18,282 nt of DNA from Phenylobacterium sp. CCH9-H3. GTDB taxonomy: Bacteria > Pseudomonadota > Alphaproteobacteria > Caulobacterales > Caulobacteraceae. Below the pieces are notes generated by a model, which had not been told where the DNA came from, ran no database searches, and was given only the letters and a program-made list of their open reading frames with translations. Positions 1 to 7,593 of the stretch are shown here, piece by piece (position 1 is the stretch's first letter; each line of letters begins with the position of its first letter). The stretch spans positions 1 through 18,282 of the forward strand of contig NZ_LSJI01000255.1 in NCBI RefSeq assembly GCF_001557235.1, read 5' to 3'. A program made the translations under genes and the position numbers.

Positions 1-499
1 GGGCTACCGCCGATCCGATCCGCCCCATCCCGATGATCCCCAGGCGCTTGCCGGTGATCCGCCGGCCCAGCATCCAGGTGGGGGCCCAGCCGGTGAACTC
101 GCCCGCCTGGACGGCGTTCGCCCCCTCGATCACCCGCCGCAGCGTGGCCATCATCAGGGTCAGCGTCAGGTCGGCGGTGTCCTCGGTCAGGACGCCGGGC
201 GTATTGGTCACCGCGATCCCGCGGGCGTTGGCGGCGGCCACGTCGATGTGATCGACCCCCGCCCCGAAATTGGCGATCAGCTTCAGCCGCTCGCCGGCCT
301 TCTCGATCAGCCCGGCGTCGATCTTGTCGGTGATGGTCGAGGCCAGCACGTCGCAGCGGCCCACCGCCTCGATGAGCGCCTTGCGGGTGAACGGCTCGTC
401 CGAAACGTTGAGTTCGGTGTCGAAGAGCTCGCGCATCCGGGTCTCGACCGAGTCCGGCAGTTTGCGCGTGACGATGACTTTCGGCTTGCGGGCGGGCAT
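1..499 (-). CDS. D-isomer-specific 2-hydroxyacid dehydrogenase, glyoxylate reductase type (partial, C-terminus outside window)
   Basis: The minus-strand frame opens with ATG at 499 and stays open to the window edge, giving the first 166 residues of a protein that normally has about 320-330. Visible family landmarks are the NFGAGVDHIDV segment (about residues 77-87), the NTPGVLTEDTADL segment (about 99-111) and the start of the Rossmann NAD(P)-binding fold with GMGRIG (157-162). The family reduces glyoxylate, hydroxypyruvate or related 2-oxoacids with NAD(P)H in the cytoplasm. The catalytic Arg/Glu/His lie in the missing part, so substrate cannot be judged. It is divergent from the SH3-domain gene at 616, with 116 bases between them. 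The family assignment is firm; the glyoxylate/hydroxypyruvate specificity is inference. Confidence 0.9.
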   Translation of the reverse strand, partial: MPARKPKVIVTRKLPDSVETRMRELFDTELNVSDEPFTRKALIEAVGRCDVLASTITDKIDAGLIEKAGERLKLIANFGAGVDHIDVAAANARGIAVTNTPGVLTEDTADLTLTLMMATLRRVIEGANAVQAGEFTGWAPTWMLGRRITGKRLGIIGMGRIGSAVA

Positions 500-615
500 G
501 TGCCTACGGGAAAAAGGGTGCGTTTCCTGCGCCGATCCTGGCGCGTCGAATTGCGGAACCCTTAGCAAAGGGGCCCGGCACGGCCAAGGCGAGGCCGGTC
601 CTTTAGGGGTGCGGA

Positions 616-1140
616 TTGGGGTCGAGGTCCAGGCTGAAGGCGGCGCCGGTCATCTTGGCGCTCACGCTGGCGGCCTCCCCGGCGGCGCAGCAGGCGGCCT
701 GGGCGGCCGATCGCCCGACGCCCTCGGGCTATCCGGTGCCGCGCTACGTCACCCTCAAGTTCGGCAAGGTCAACGCCCGCTCCGGCCCCGGCGACGATCA
801 TCGCCTGCTGTGGGTCTACCGCACGCGGGGCCTGCCGGTGCAGGTGGTGGCCGAGACGGCGGAGTGGCGCCGGGTGTGCGATCCCGAAGGCGGCCTGGCC
901 TGGGTCCACAAGCGGGTCACCGACGGCCGGCGCGGCGTGATCAACACCCTGAACCGGCCAGCGCCCCTGCTGCGCAAGCCCAAGGCCGGGGCGGAACCGG
1001 CGGCCTTCCTCAACGTTCGCGCCATGGCCAGCCTTACCCGTTGCGAGAAGGGCTGGTGCAAGGTGAAGACCGACGGCGCCTCCGGCTGGGTGCGCCAGGG
1101 GACCCTTTGGGGAACGGCCGAAGCCCTGCAATGTCGTTGA
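616..1140 (+). CDS. Secreted bacterial SH3-domain protein
   Basis: A 174-residue protein with an N-terminal signal peptide: basic RSRLK, then a hydrophobic AAPVILALTLAASPAA stretch, with likely cleavage near AWA-AD around residue 31. The mature part holds two SH3b-like repeats. The first is about residues 42-98, with VNARSGPGDDH and a WRRVCDPEGGLAWVHK end; the second is about 105-166, with LNVRAMASLTRCEKGWCKV and SGWVRQGTLWG. Such periplasmic SH3 proteins (COG3807 type) usually bind peptidoglycan or peptides; no catalytic residues are seen. The start is a TTG at 616, the first possible start after an in-frame TAG at 604. AGGGG (605-609) lies six bases before it and it gives a complete signal peptide. 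Four cysteines could form disulfides in the periplasm. The ligand is unknown. Confidence 0.8.
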   Translation: MGSRSRLKAAPVILALTLAASPAAQQAAWAADRPTPSGYPVPRYVTLKFGKVNARSGPGDDHRLLWVYRTRGLPVQVVAETAEWRRVCDPEGGLAWVHKRVTDGRRGVINTLNRPAPLLRKPKAGAEPAAFLNVRAMASLTRCEKGWCKVKTDGASGWVRQGTLWGTAEALQCR

Positions 1141-1197
1141 GGCGAGCTTGCCGCCTGTGCTAGGCCCGGCCCTCCTGAAGAACCAAGGCTTCCTCGA

Positions 1198-1725
1198 ATG
1201 ACCGACGCAGCGACCCGGCCCTCCAGCTACACGCGCGAAGAGTTGCTGGCGTGCGGGCGTGGCGAGATGTTCGGCCCGGGCAACGCCCAGCTGCCGGCCC
1301 CGCCCATGCTGATGTTCGACCGCATCACCGAGATCACCGGGACCGGCGGCGCGCACGGGAAGGGCTACGTCGAGGCCGAGCTGGATATCCGCGACGACCT
1401 TTGGTTCTTCGCCTGCCACTTCATTGGCGACCCCGTGATGCCCGGCTGCCTGGGCCTGGACGCCATGTGGCAGCTCGTGGGCTTCTTCCTGGGATGGTCG
1501 GGGGCGCCGGGCCGTGGTCGCGCCCTGGGCGTGGGCGAGGTGAAGTTCACCGGCCAGGTCACCCCGAAGGTCCAGAAGGTCACCTACAAGATCGACCTGA
1601 AGCGGGTGATCATGCGCAAACTCGTGATGGGCGTGGGCGACGGGGTTCTCCTGGCCGACGGCAAGCCCATCTATGAAGCCAGCGACCTGCGGGTCGGCCT
1701 GTTCAAGCCGGAAGACCTGGCCTGA
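1198..1725 (+). CDS. fabA: 3-hydroxydecanoyl-ACP dehydratase/isomerase FabA
   Basis: 175 residues, almost the same as the 172 of E. coli FabA. The hot-dog-fold active site is clear: [20 protein letters not shown] places the catalytic His at 74 and Asp at 88, matching His70/Asp84 of E. coli. The enzyme dehydrates 3-hydroxydecanoyl-ACP and isomerises trans-2- to cis-3-decenoyl-ACP, the branch point of anaerobic unsaturated fatty acid synthesis in the cytoplasm. It lies 28 bases upstream of fabB on the same strand, the classic alphaproteobacterial pairing, and FabB is the enzyme that elongates its cis-3 product. The ATG at 1198 has only a weak purine-rich stretch (AAGG about ten bases upstream). 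Confidence 0.97.
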   Translation: MTDAATRPSSYTREELLACGRGEMFGPGNAQLPAPPMLMFDRITEITGTGGAHGKGYVEAELDIRDDLWFFACHFIGDPVMPGCLGLDAMWQLVGFFLGWSGAPGRGRALGVGEVKFTGQVTPKVQKVTYKIDLKRVIMRKLVMGVGDGVLLADGKPIYEASDLRVGLFKPEDLA

Positions 1726-1739
1726 GCCGGGCGGCAGTC

Positions 1740-1745
1740 GGAGGA
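1740..1745 (+). promoter_or_regulatory. Ribosome binding site fixing the fabB start
   Basis: GGAGGA eight bases before the ATG at 1754. The reading frame is open upstream to an ATG at 1673 inside fabA, but that 27-residue extension has no ketosynthase similarity. This Shine-Dalgarno sequence decides for 1754. Confidence 0.8.
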
Positions 1746-1753
1746 GACACTCT

Positions 1754-2965
1754 ATGCGGCGCGTGGCCGTCACCGGGATGGGGATCGTCTCGTCCATCGG
1801 GAACAACACCAATGAGGTGCTGGCGTCCCTGCGCGAAGCCAGGTCCGGCATCAGCGCCGCGCCGGAATACGCGGAGCTTGGCTTCCGCTGCCAGGTGCAC
1901 GCCGCCCCGGTCATCGACTGGGAGTCGATGGTCGACCGGCGCGCGGCGCGGTTCCTGGCGCAGGGCACGGCCTATGGCCATATCGCCATGGAGCAGGCGA
2001 TCGCGGATTCCGGCCTGGAGGAGAACGAGGTCAGCCATGAGCGCACCGGCCTGATCGTCGGCGCTGGCGGCCCCTCGACCCGCACCATCGTCGAGGCCGC
2101 GGCCACAGCGCGCGAGCGCGGGCCCAAGCGGGTCGGCCCCTTCGCCGTGCCCAAGGCCATGAGCTCGGGCGCCTCGGCGACCCTGGCCACCTGGTTCAAG
2201 ATCCGCGGGCTGAACTTCTCCATCAGCTCGGCCTGCGCCACCTCGGCCCACTGCATCGGGGTCGGCTACGAGCAGATCCTGATGGGCAAGCAGGACGTGG
2301 TGTTCGCCGGCGGCGTCGAGGAGCTGGACTGGACGCTCAGCGTCATGTTCGACGCCATGGGCGCCATGAGCTCGAACTTCAACGACCGGCCGGCCGTGGC
2401 CAGCCGCGCCTACGACCGCGACCGGGACGGCTTCGTCATCGCGGGCGGGGCAGGCGTGGTGGTGCTGGAGGAGATGGAGCGGGCGAAGGCGCGCGGCGCC
2501 AAGATCTACGGCGAGATCGTCGGCTATGCGGCCAATTCCGACGGCTACGACATGGTCGCCCCGTCGGGCGAAGGCGCGGCCCGTTGCATGAAGCTGGCCA
2601 TGTCCACCATCGGCGACCGGACCATCGACTACCTGAACCCGCACGGCACCTCGACGCCCGTGGGCGACCAGAAGGAGATGGAGGCCGTGCGCGCCGTCTT
2701 CGGCGACAAGGCCCCGCTGATCTCGTCGACCAAGAGCCTGACCGGCCACTCCCTGGGCGCCGCCGGGGCGCAGGAGGCGATCTACAGCCTCTTGATGCTC
2801 AACAATGGCTTCGTTGCCGAGAGCGCCCACATCGAGAACCTGGACCCGGCCTTCGCCGACCTGCCCATCGTGCGCGAGCGCGAGGACCGGCAGCTGGAGA
2901 CCGTGATGAGCAACTCGTTCGGGTTCGGCGGCACCAACGGCTGCCTGGTGATGGCGCGGGCGTAG
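1754..2965 (+). CDS. fabB: 3-oxoacyl-ACP synthase I FabB
   Basis: 403 residues, matching the roughly 405 of FabB. It begins [16 protein letters not shown], the standard ketosynthase N-terminus. The Cys-His-His triad is visible: Cys161 in [12 protein letters not shown], His297 in [11 protein letters not shown] and His332 in [14 protein letters not shown], with the conserved Lys327. The C-terminal SFGFGGTN glycine loop is present. FabB condenses malonyl-ACP with acyl-ACP and is the KAS that extends cis-3-decenoyl-ACP made by FabA, so together they commit carbon to unsaturated fatty acids. The TAG stop at 2963-2965 is followed, in the same frame and after only two codons, by the small cysteine-rich gene at 2972. 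Confidence 0.97.
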   Translation: MRRVAVTGMGIVSSIGNNTNEVLASLREARSGISAAPEYAELGFRCQVHAAPVIDWESMVDRRAARFLAQGTAYGHIAMEQAIADSGLEENEVSHERTGLIVGAGGPSTRTIVEAAATARERGPKRVGPFAVPKAMSSGASATLATWFKIRGLNFSISSACATSAHCIGVGYEQILMGKQDVVFAGGVEELDWTLSVMFDAMGAMSSNFNDRPAVASRAYDRDRDGFVIAGGAGVVVLEEMERAKARGAKIYGEIVGYAANSDGYDMVAPSGEGAARCMKLAMSTIGDRTIDYLNPHGTSTPVGDQKEMEAVRAVFGDKAPLISSTKSLTGHSLGAAGAQEAIYSLLMLNNGFVAESAHIENLDPAFADLPIVREREDRQLETVMSNSFGFGGTNGCLVMARA

Positions 2966-2971
2966 GAGCCG

Positions 2972-3151
2972 GTGGCCGAGCCGGCGTATCCGCGCCCGCC
3001 CGACAAGCCGCAGGACTACGAGTGCTGCAAGCGCGGCTGCTGCCCGTGCATATTCGACTACTACTACGACGCCCTGGAGCGCTGGGAGGCGCGCGTCCGG
3101 GCGCTCGGCGGCGATCCGGCGGAAGTGCTGGCGGCGCAGATGCAACGTTGA
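2972..3151 (+). CDS. Small oxidoreductase-like (OXLD1/PF09791-type) cysteine-rich protein
   Basis: A 59-residue product starting with GTG at 2972. The N-terminal half is proline-rich (YPRPPDKPQDY). It is followed by a cysteine cluster, ECCKRGCCPCIFDYYY, with Cys at 18, 19, 23, 24 and 26, then an amphipathic helix DALERWEARVRALG. The pattern CCxxGCxxCxxDxYxxxLxxWE is that of the oxidoreductase-like domain family (PF09791, human OXLD1). Members are short and of unknown biochemical role; the cysteines could hold a metal or act in redox chemistry. AGGAG (2964-2968) lies only three bases from the GTG and overlaps the fabB stop, suggesting coupled or weak initiation. The frame is the same as fabB. 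The family call comes from motif memory, not a search. Confidence 0.72.
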   Translation: MAEPAYPRPPDKPQDYECCKRGCCPCIFDYYYDALERWEARVRALGGDPAEVLAAQMQR

Positions 3152-3160
3152 ACTCGCCGC

Positions 3161-3196
3161 GTCATCCGGTTTCCCGTGCGGCGAAACCGGGATGAC
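3161..3196. repeat. Intergenic palindrome, probable REP-type repeat or terminator
   Basis: Left arm GTCATCCGGTTTC (3161-3173) pairs with right arm GAAACCGGGATGAC (3183-3196), leaving one unpaired base and a nine-base loop. It lies ten bases after the small cysteine-rich gene and before fabI. The GTCATCCC...GGGATGAC ends resemble dispersed palindromes found in many alphaproteobacterial genomes. No T-run follows on the plus strand, so a terminator role is uncertain. It may attenuate read-through from fabAB into fabI. Confidence 0.6.
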
Positions 3197-3249
3197 AGGG
3201 GAGGGGGGATCGGCCACAAACCGCCCAACGACGGATGGGAGAACACCAC

Positions 3250-4071
3250 GTGGCCGACGAATACCAGATGCCGACCGGGACCCTGATGAAGGGCAAGCGG
3301 GGGGTCATCACCGGGGTCGCCAACCACCAGTCCATCGCCTGGGGCATCGCCAGCCAGCTGGCCGCCCAGGGCGCGGACCTGGCCTTCATGCACCTGCCGG
3401 GCATGGAGCGCCGCGTGACGCCGCTGGCCGAGAGCGTGAACGCCAAGCTGATCGTGGCCGCCGACGTCACCGACGACGCGTCGATGGACGCGGCCTTCGG
3501 CGCGGTGGCCAAGACCTTCGGGCAGATCGACTTCTTCCTCCACGCCATCGCCTTCGCCAACAAGGACGAGCTGAAGGGCAGCTTCGTGGACAACACCACG
3601 CGCGAGGGCTTCCTGCGGGCGATGAACATCTCGGCGTTCAGCTTCGTCGACTGCGCCCGGCGCGCGGCGGCGCTGATGCCCGAGACGGGCGGCTCGATCG
3701 CGACCCTGACCTACATGGGCTCGGAGCGGGCGATCCCGAACTACAACACCATGGGCGTGGCCAAGGCGGCGCTGGAGGCGGCGACCCGCTATGCGGCGCG
3801 CGACCTGGGCCCCAAGGGCATCCGGGTGAACGCCCTGTCGCCCGGCGCCATGAAGACGCTGTCCCTGGCCGGCATCTCGGGCGGCCGCGCATTGCTGGGC
3901 AAGGGCCGCTCGTTCTCGGCCATGAAGGAGGACACCTCCATGGAAGGCGTGGCCGGCGCGGCGCTGTGGCTTCTGTCCGACCTCGGCAAGTCGACGACCG
4001 GCGAGGTGATCCACGTGGACGCCGGCTTCCACATCATGGGCTTCTCGGACGATGAGGGCGGCGAGGGCTAG
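3250..4071 (+). CDS. fabI: Enoyl-ACP reductase FabI (NADH-dependent, SDR family)
   Basis: 273 residues from a GTG at 3250 (first residues MADEYQMPTG). GGGAG at 3237-3241 sits eight bases before this GTG. An in-frame ATG at 3235 would add five residues but has no ribosome binding site. The protein shows the divergent SDR signature of FabI: a glycine-rich ITGVANHQSIAWGIA cofactor loop (about 20-34), Tyr155 in TYMGSERA, and Tyr165-x6-Lys172 in NYNTMGVAK, matching Tyr146/Tyr156/Lys163 of E. coli. It catalyses the last step of each elongation cycle, reducing trans-2-enoyl-ACP. It follows fabA and fabB on the same strand, separated by the small cysteine-rich gene and a palindrome, so it may have its own transcript. 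Confidence 0.95.
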   Translation: MADEYQMPTGTLMKGKRGVITGVANHQSIAWGIASQLAAQGADLAFMHLPGMERRVTPLAESVNAKLIVAADVTDDASMDAAFGAVAKTFGQIDFFLHAIAFANKDELKGSFVDNTTREGFLRAMNISAFSFVDCARRAAALMPETGGSIATLTYMGSERAIPNYNTMGVAKAALEAATRYAARDLGPKGIRVNALSPGAMKTLSLAGISGGRALLGKGRSFSAMKEDTSMEGVAGAALWLLSDLGKSTTGEVIHVDAGFHIMGFSDDEGGEG

Positions 4072-4077
4072 GATCGG

Positions 4078-4093
4078 CGCGCCTCAGGGCGCG
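4078..4093. terminator. Short GC hairpin between convergent fabI and the TetR gene
   Basis: CGCGCC (4078-4083) pairs with GGCGCG (4088-4093) around a TCAG loop, in the 12-base gap and over the stop codon of the TetR gene. Neither strand has a U-tract, so this is at most a weak bidirectional terminator. Confidence 0.3.
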
Positions 4094-4692
4094 TAGGCGC
4101 GCATGAAGCGGGCCGCGGCCTCCTGGGCGACCTGTTCGATCTCGTCGTCGGTGAGACCGACGGAAACGCCCAGAAGCGTCGGGGTCTGGTAGCGGCCGAG
4201 CACCATGCCGGCGAAGAACTCCGCCGCCTGCAACGGGTCCGCAATTCGCAATCGGCCGGCCGCCGTCTCCAGGCGCAGGAACTCGGCCAGCCTCAGCCGG
4301 CTGGTGCGCGGCCCGGCCTCGTAGATCGCCAGGGCCACGTCCGGCATCGTCGAGACGGCGGTCATGGCCATGCGATAGATGGCCATGCCGCGGGGATTGA
4401 GCACGGCGCGGAGCAGCAGTCGGGCGTAGCCGGCGAGGGTCTCGGCCGGGTTCTCGATGGCCTCCGGCGCGTCCAGGATCTCGGCGACCTCGTTCGCGCG
4501 GCGCTCGGACATGGCCCGCGCCAGTTCGGCCTTCGAGCCGTAGTGGTTGTAGATCGTCTGCTTCGAGACGCAGGCCCGCCGCGCAATCTCGGCCAGCGGC
4601 GCGCCCAGGCCCTTCTCGCTCATCACCTCGATGGCGGCGTCGAGGATCGCCTCGTTCTTGGCGACGTCGATCTGGCCGGCGATGCGCGGCAT
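4084..4692 (-). CDS. TetR/AcrR-family transcriptional regulator of the efflux operon
   Basis: 202 residues from ATG at 4692, one base after the stop of the pump gene. An in-frame GTG at 4707 would overlap the pump by 14 bases and add MAGTD. The N-terminal TetR helix-turn-helix is clear: AILDAAIEVMSEKGLGAPLAEIARRACVSKQTIYNHYGSKAELARAM, about residues 15-61, described here in overlapping parts: AILDAAIEVMSEKG, then AEIARRACVSKQTIYNHY, then GSKAELARAM. The C-terminal half is the helical ligand-binding and dimerisation domain. TetR proteins repress by binding palindromic DNA and release it on ligand binding. As third gene of the emrA-emrB-tetR operon it most likely represses its own operon, and the TGGAC/GTCCA palindromes upstream of emrA are the obvious targets. 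The inducer is not known. Confidence 0.9.
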   Translation of the reverse strand: MPRIAGQIDVAKNEAILDAAIEVMSEKGLGAPLAEIARRACVSKQTIYNHYGSKAELARAMSERRANEVAEILDAPEAIENPAETLAGYARLLLRAVLNPRGMAIYRMAMTAVSTMPDVALAIYEAGPRTSRLRLAEFLRLETAAGRLRIADPLQAAEFFAGMVLGRYQTPTLLGVSVGLTDDEIEQVAQEAAARFMRAYAP

Positions 4693-4693
4693 G

Positions 4694-6319
4694 TCAGTGC
4701 CCGCCACCCTGCGAGGGCCCCGGCATCGCCGGGCCGGGCCGGGCGAAGAAGGCCAGGCCGACGGCGACCCAGCAGGCCAGGGCCAGGACCGCGAAGGCGT
4801 CGCCGAAGCTGAGCACCGCGGCCTGACGGTGGAGCATGGCGCTCATCGCCTTGCGGGCCGTGCCCTCGGGGTCGGCCATCCCGCCCTCCGTCATCATGGC
4901 GGTGAGGCCGTCCAGCATCGCGGCGCTGGAGGCGTTGGCCTGCCCGGCGGCGCTGGCCAGGTCCATGTAGTGGACCGCCCCCTGGTGGCTGAGGATGGTG
5001 GTCAGCATGGCCAGGCCGATGGCGCCGGCGACGTTGCGGATCAGGTTTATGAGGCCGGAGGCGTCCTTCATCATGGTGACCGGCAGCGAGGCGACGCTCA
5101 TCTGCTGGGCGGCGATCATCGCCACCATCGTGCCGAGGCCCCGGGCGACCTGCAGCACGAAGAACTCGTTGAACCCCCACTCGTCGGTGACGCGCACGCC
5201 GAGCTGGATCGCCCAGGCCGCCAGGGCGAAACCGCCGATCATGGCGATGCGCGCGTCCATCATGCGGACGAAGCGGCCGGCGATCGGCGCGGACAGGAAC
5301 ATGGTCAGGCCCGAGACGAGCATGGTGTTGCCCACTTCGGCCGAGGAGAAGCCCCGCACCTGTCCCAGGAAGATCGGCATCAGGAACGTGCCGCCGAACA
5401 GGCTGACCCCCGTGACGAAGGTCATCACGATGCCGAGGCTGAAGTTGCGGTCGCGGAACGGCGCGAGGGAGACGATCGGCTGCCAGTAGGTGAGCTGGCG
5501 CCAGATGAAGGCGACGCCGGTCAGGGCGGCCAGGACCGTCAGCCACAGGATGACGCCGTCCTCGAACCAGCCCTCGCTGCTGCCCTCTTCCAGCACGTAT
5601 TGCATCGAGAGCAGGAACACCGTCATGAGGCCCAGTCCCCACCAGTCGATGCCCTTGGAGAGGCTGGGGTCGCCCTTGTCGAAGTTGGCGTAGCGCCCGA
5701 CCAGGAAGATCACCAGAACTCCCACCGGGATGTTGATGAAGAAGAGCCAGCGCCAGCTCAGAAGGTCGGTGAGGTGGCCGCCCAGCGTCGGGCCGATGGT
5801 CGAGGAGAGGGTCACGATCAGGCCGACGATGACGTTAGCGGTGATGCGGCGCTCGGGCGGGAAGACCGTCATGGCGGTGGCGAAGACCGGCGGGATCATC
5901 GCCCCGGCGAACAGCCCTTGCAGCGCGCGGAAGACGATCATCATCGCCACCGAGGACGACAGGCCCACCGCCACCGAGGTGACGATGAAACCGATCACGG
6001 CGATAACATAGAACGACCGCGTGCCCCACATCTTGGTGAGGTAGGCCGTGAGTGGCATGATCACGACCTCGGCCAGCAGGTAGATCGTCTGCACCCAGCT
6101 GATCTCGTCCGCCGTGGCCCCGATTCCCGATTGGATCTGGACCAGGGAGCTGGCGACGATCTGGATGTCGAGCATGGCCATGAACTGGCCGATGACCATC
6201 CCGCCGAAGCCCAGGAACACCTTCACCCAATCGACGTGCGAGCCGTCGGCGCCCAGCACGGCGGGGGCCTCGGGCTTGCGGGCCCGGGCCGGGTCGGGGG
6301 GAAGGACCGCGTCGGTCAC
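4694..6319 (-). CDS. emrB: EmrB/QacA-type MFS multidrug transporter (DHA2 family)
   Basis: 541 residues, many hydrophobic segments consistent with the 14 transmembrane helices of DHA2 drug:H+ antiporters. Landmarks are the first helix with FMAMLDIQIVASSL (about 46-59), the loop TAYLTKMWGTRSFYV (about 91-105), RALQGLFAGAMIPP (131-144), and motif C with the WRWLFFINIP block (about 176-198), typical of EmrB. The protein sits in the inner membrane and works with the periplasmic adaptor encoded just upstream, most likely with an outer-membrane channel encoded elsewhere, as in EmrAB-TolC. It starts with GTG at 6319, four bases after the adaptor stop, without an obvious Shine-Dalgarno sequence, pointing to translational coupling. 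Substrates cannot be predicted. Confidence 0.94.
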   Translation of the reverse strand: MTDAVLPPDPARARKPEAPAVLGADGSHVDWVKVFLGFGGMVIGQFMAMLDIQIVASSLVQIQSGIGATADEISWVQTIYLLAEVVIMPLTAYLTKMWGTRSFYVIAVIGFIVTSVAVGLSSSVAMMIVFRALQGLFAGAMIPPVFATAMTVFPPERRITANVIVGLIVTLSSTIGPTLGGHLTDLLSWRWLFFINIPVGVLVIFLVGRYANFDKGDPSLSKGIDWWGLGLMTVFLLSMQYVLEEGSSEGWFEDGVILWLTVLAALTGVAFIWRQLTYWQPIVSLAPFRDRNFSLGIVMTFVTGVSLFGGTFLMPIFLGQVRGFSSAEVGNTMLVSGLTMFLSAPIAGRFVRMMDARIAMIGGFALAAWAIQLGVRVTDEWGFNEFFVLQVARGLGTMVAMIAAQQMSVASLPVTMMKDASGLINLIRNVAGAIGLAMLTTILSHQGAVHYMDLASAAGQANASSAAMLDGLTAMMTEGGMADPEGTARKAMSAMLHRQAAVLSFGDAFAVLALACWVAVGLAFFARPGPAMPGPSQGGGH

Positions 6320-6323
6320 GGGA

Positions 6324-7430
6324 CTAGTTCTGGGCGCCCTGACGGGCGAAGCGCGCCGGGGTCTGGCCGGCCTCGGCGAACGAGGGGCCGGTGTCCCGGG
6401 TGACGTCCACCTTCACCTTCAGCGACAGGCCGGGGCGCAGGCCGCCGGCCAGCTTCTGGTTGCGGTCGATGGCGATGCGGACCGGCAGGCGCTGGGTGAT
6501 CTTGGTGAAGTTGCCGACGGCGTTCTCGACCGGGATCAGGGCGAACTCGGCGCCTGTGGCCGGGGCGAAGCTGTCGATCCGGCCCTTGATCGCCGTGTTG
6601 CCGAAGGCGTCGGCATGGATCTCCACCGGCTGGCCGATCCGCAGGCGGGAGACCTGGGTTTCCTTGAAGTTCGCCACCACATAGGCGTCGGCCAGCGGCA
6701 CGATACTCATCAGAGCGCCGCCCGGCCGCACGTACTGGCCCACCCGCACGGCGCGCGCACCGACGACGCCGGCCACGGGGGCGCGGATCTCGGTGCGTGA
6801 AAGGTCGATCCGGGTCTGCTCGGCGGCCGCCCGGGCCGCCGCCGCCTGGGCGACGCTCTGCTCCCGCGCCGAGCCCAGCGACTGGGCGGCGCGGCGTTCG
6901 GCCTCCAGCGCGGCGCGGGCCTGGCCGACGGCGGCCACGGCCTGCTCCTGGGCGGTGCGGGCGGTCTGCGCCCGCTGGGGCGACACCCATCCTTCGCCCG
7001 CGAGGGAGCCGTACCGCTTCAGCTCGCTGTCGGCCCACTTGGCCTGAGCCTGGGCGCTGTCCACCGCGGCCGCCCGCTGGGCGATCATGGCCTGTTCCAG
7101 CCGGGCCTTGTCGTCGACCGCGCTGATGGCCGCCTCCAGGGCCTGGGCGTTGGCTTCGGCCTGGGCGAGGCGCGCCCGCAAGGTGGCGGGATCGATCCGG
7201 ACCAGGACCTGGCCGGGGCTAACGGCCTGGTTGTCGTCGACCAGAACCTCGGCCACGTAGCCGTCCACCAGCGGCGCGACCGTCACCTTGTCGGCCGCCA
7301 CGAAGGCGTTGTCGGTGGTCTCGTACTTCTGGCGGTCGAGCCACCAGAGCCCGCCGCCCACGGCGACGGCGACGGCGGCCACCCCGCCCGCGGCGAGGGG
7401 AACGATGCGACCTCTCGGCATACCGGCCAT
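6324..7430 (-). CDS. emrA: HlyD/EmrA-family periplasmic adaptor (membrane fusion) protein
   Basis: 368 residues from ATG at 7430, with AGAGG at 7441-7445 upstream. An open frame extends to 7619 but crosses the promoter and operators and shows no similarity. Residues about 9-30 form a single N-terminal membrane anchor. They are followed by TTDNAFVAADKVTVAPLVDGYV, typical of EmrA, whose key features are the TTDNAFV start and the APLVDGYVAEVLV lipoyl half-motif. A long alanine-, glutamine- and arginine-rich coiled-coil hairpin spans about 85-215. The second lipoyl half (TEIRAPVAGVVGARAV) and a beta-barrel domain with VVANFKETQVSRL follow. The adaptor links the EmrB-type pump to an outer-membrane channel. 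It is first gene of the operon. Confidence 0.93.
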   Translation of the reverse strand: MAGMPRGRIVPLAAGGVAAVAVAVGGGLWWLDRQKYETTDNAFVAADKVTVAPLVDGYVAEVLVDDNQAVSPGQVLVRIDPATLRARLAQAEANAQALEAAISAVDDKARLEQAMIAQRAAAVDSAQAQAKWADSELKRYGSLAGEGWVSPQRAQTARTAQEQAVAAVGQARAALEAERRAAQSLGSAREQSVAQAAAARAAAEQTRIDLSRTEIRAPVAGVVGARAVRVGQYVRPGGALMSIVPLADAYVVANFKETQVSRLRIGQPVEIHADAFGNTAIKGRIDSFAPATGAEFALIPVENAVGNFTKITQRLPVRIAIDRNQKLAGGLRPGLSLKVKVDVTRDTGPSFAEAGQTPARFARQGAQN

Positions 7431-7456
7431 TCGGCGAACGCCTCTCGAACGAAAAG

Positions 7457-7472
7457 TGGACTCTGCGGTCCA
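7457..7472. promoter_or_regulatory. Weaker palindrome, possible second TetR operator of the emrAB operon
   Basis: TGGACTCTGCGGTCCA has perfect TGGAC/GTCCA arms around a six-base centre. It lies downstream of the -10 element of the proposed emrA promoter and upstream of the ATG, so a bound protein would block transcription. Its half-sites match those of the stronger palindrome at 7520-7537. A GANTC site (GACTC, 7459-7463) lies inside it. Confidence 0.5.
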
Positions 7473-7483
7473 ATCTGCCGTCC

Positions 7484-7512
7484 GAGATAGGCCTGCGCGG
7501 AAACGGCTGCAA
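7484..7512 (-). promoter_or_regulatory. Candidate promoter of the emrA-emrB-tetR operon
   Basis: On the minus strand TTGCAG (7512-7507) and TATCTC (7489-7484) are separated by 17 bases, a sigma-70-like arrangement. The -10 lies about 55 bases before the emrA ATG, and palindromes sharing the TGGAC half-site flank it on both sides. Confidence 0.5.
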
Positions 7513-7519
7513 GTGAAGA

Positions 7520-7537
7520 ATGGACGCAGGCGTCCAT
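7520..7537. promoter_or_regulatory. Strong palindromic operator candidate for the TetR regulator
   Basis: ATGGACGCAGGCGTCCAT is an 8-bp perfect inverted repeat around a two-base centre. Beyond one mismatch, four further pairs (GAAG/CTTC) extend it to 7515-7542. It lies eight bases upstream of the proposed -35 of the emrA promoter and within the leader region of the divergent ubiH-like gene, so it could control both directions. The size and symmetry are typical of TetR-family sites. Confidence 0.65.
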
Positions 7538-7593
7538 GCTTCGCCGGCGGCGACTGCTTGATGCGGGGCGGGGTTTCGTGGCCTATCCCCGCC

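Noticed and set aside
1703..3217. A 504-codon open frame on the minus strand across fabB
   Set aside because: It is a shadow of fabB and the small cysteine gene; no motif or ribosome binding site.
4631..6403. A 590-codon open frame on the plus strand
   Set aside because: It lies opposite the EmrB pump, and its His/Asp/Glu/Arg-rich product reflects reverse-complemented membrane codons, not a protein.
7558..7589. Possible plus-strand promoter TTGATG...TATCCC before the UbiH-like gene
   Set aside because: The spacing is 20 bases and the start codon would follow almost immediately, so support is too weak.
7288..7593. N-terminal extension of the UbiH-like protein by 102 residues
   Set aside because: The extension would overlap emrA and its promoter, lacks similarity to the family, and the FAD-binding fold starts right after the ATG at 7594.
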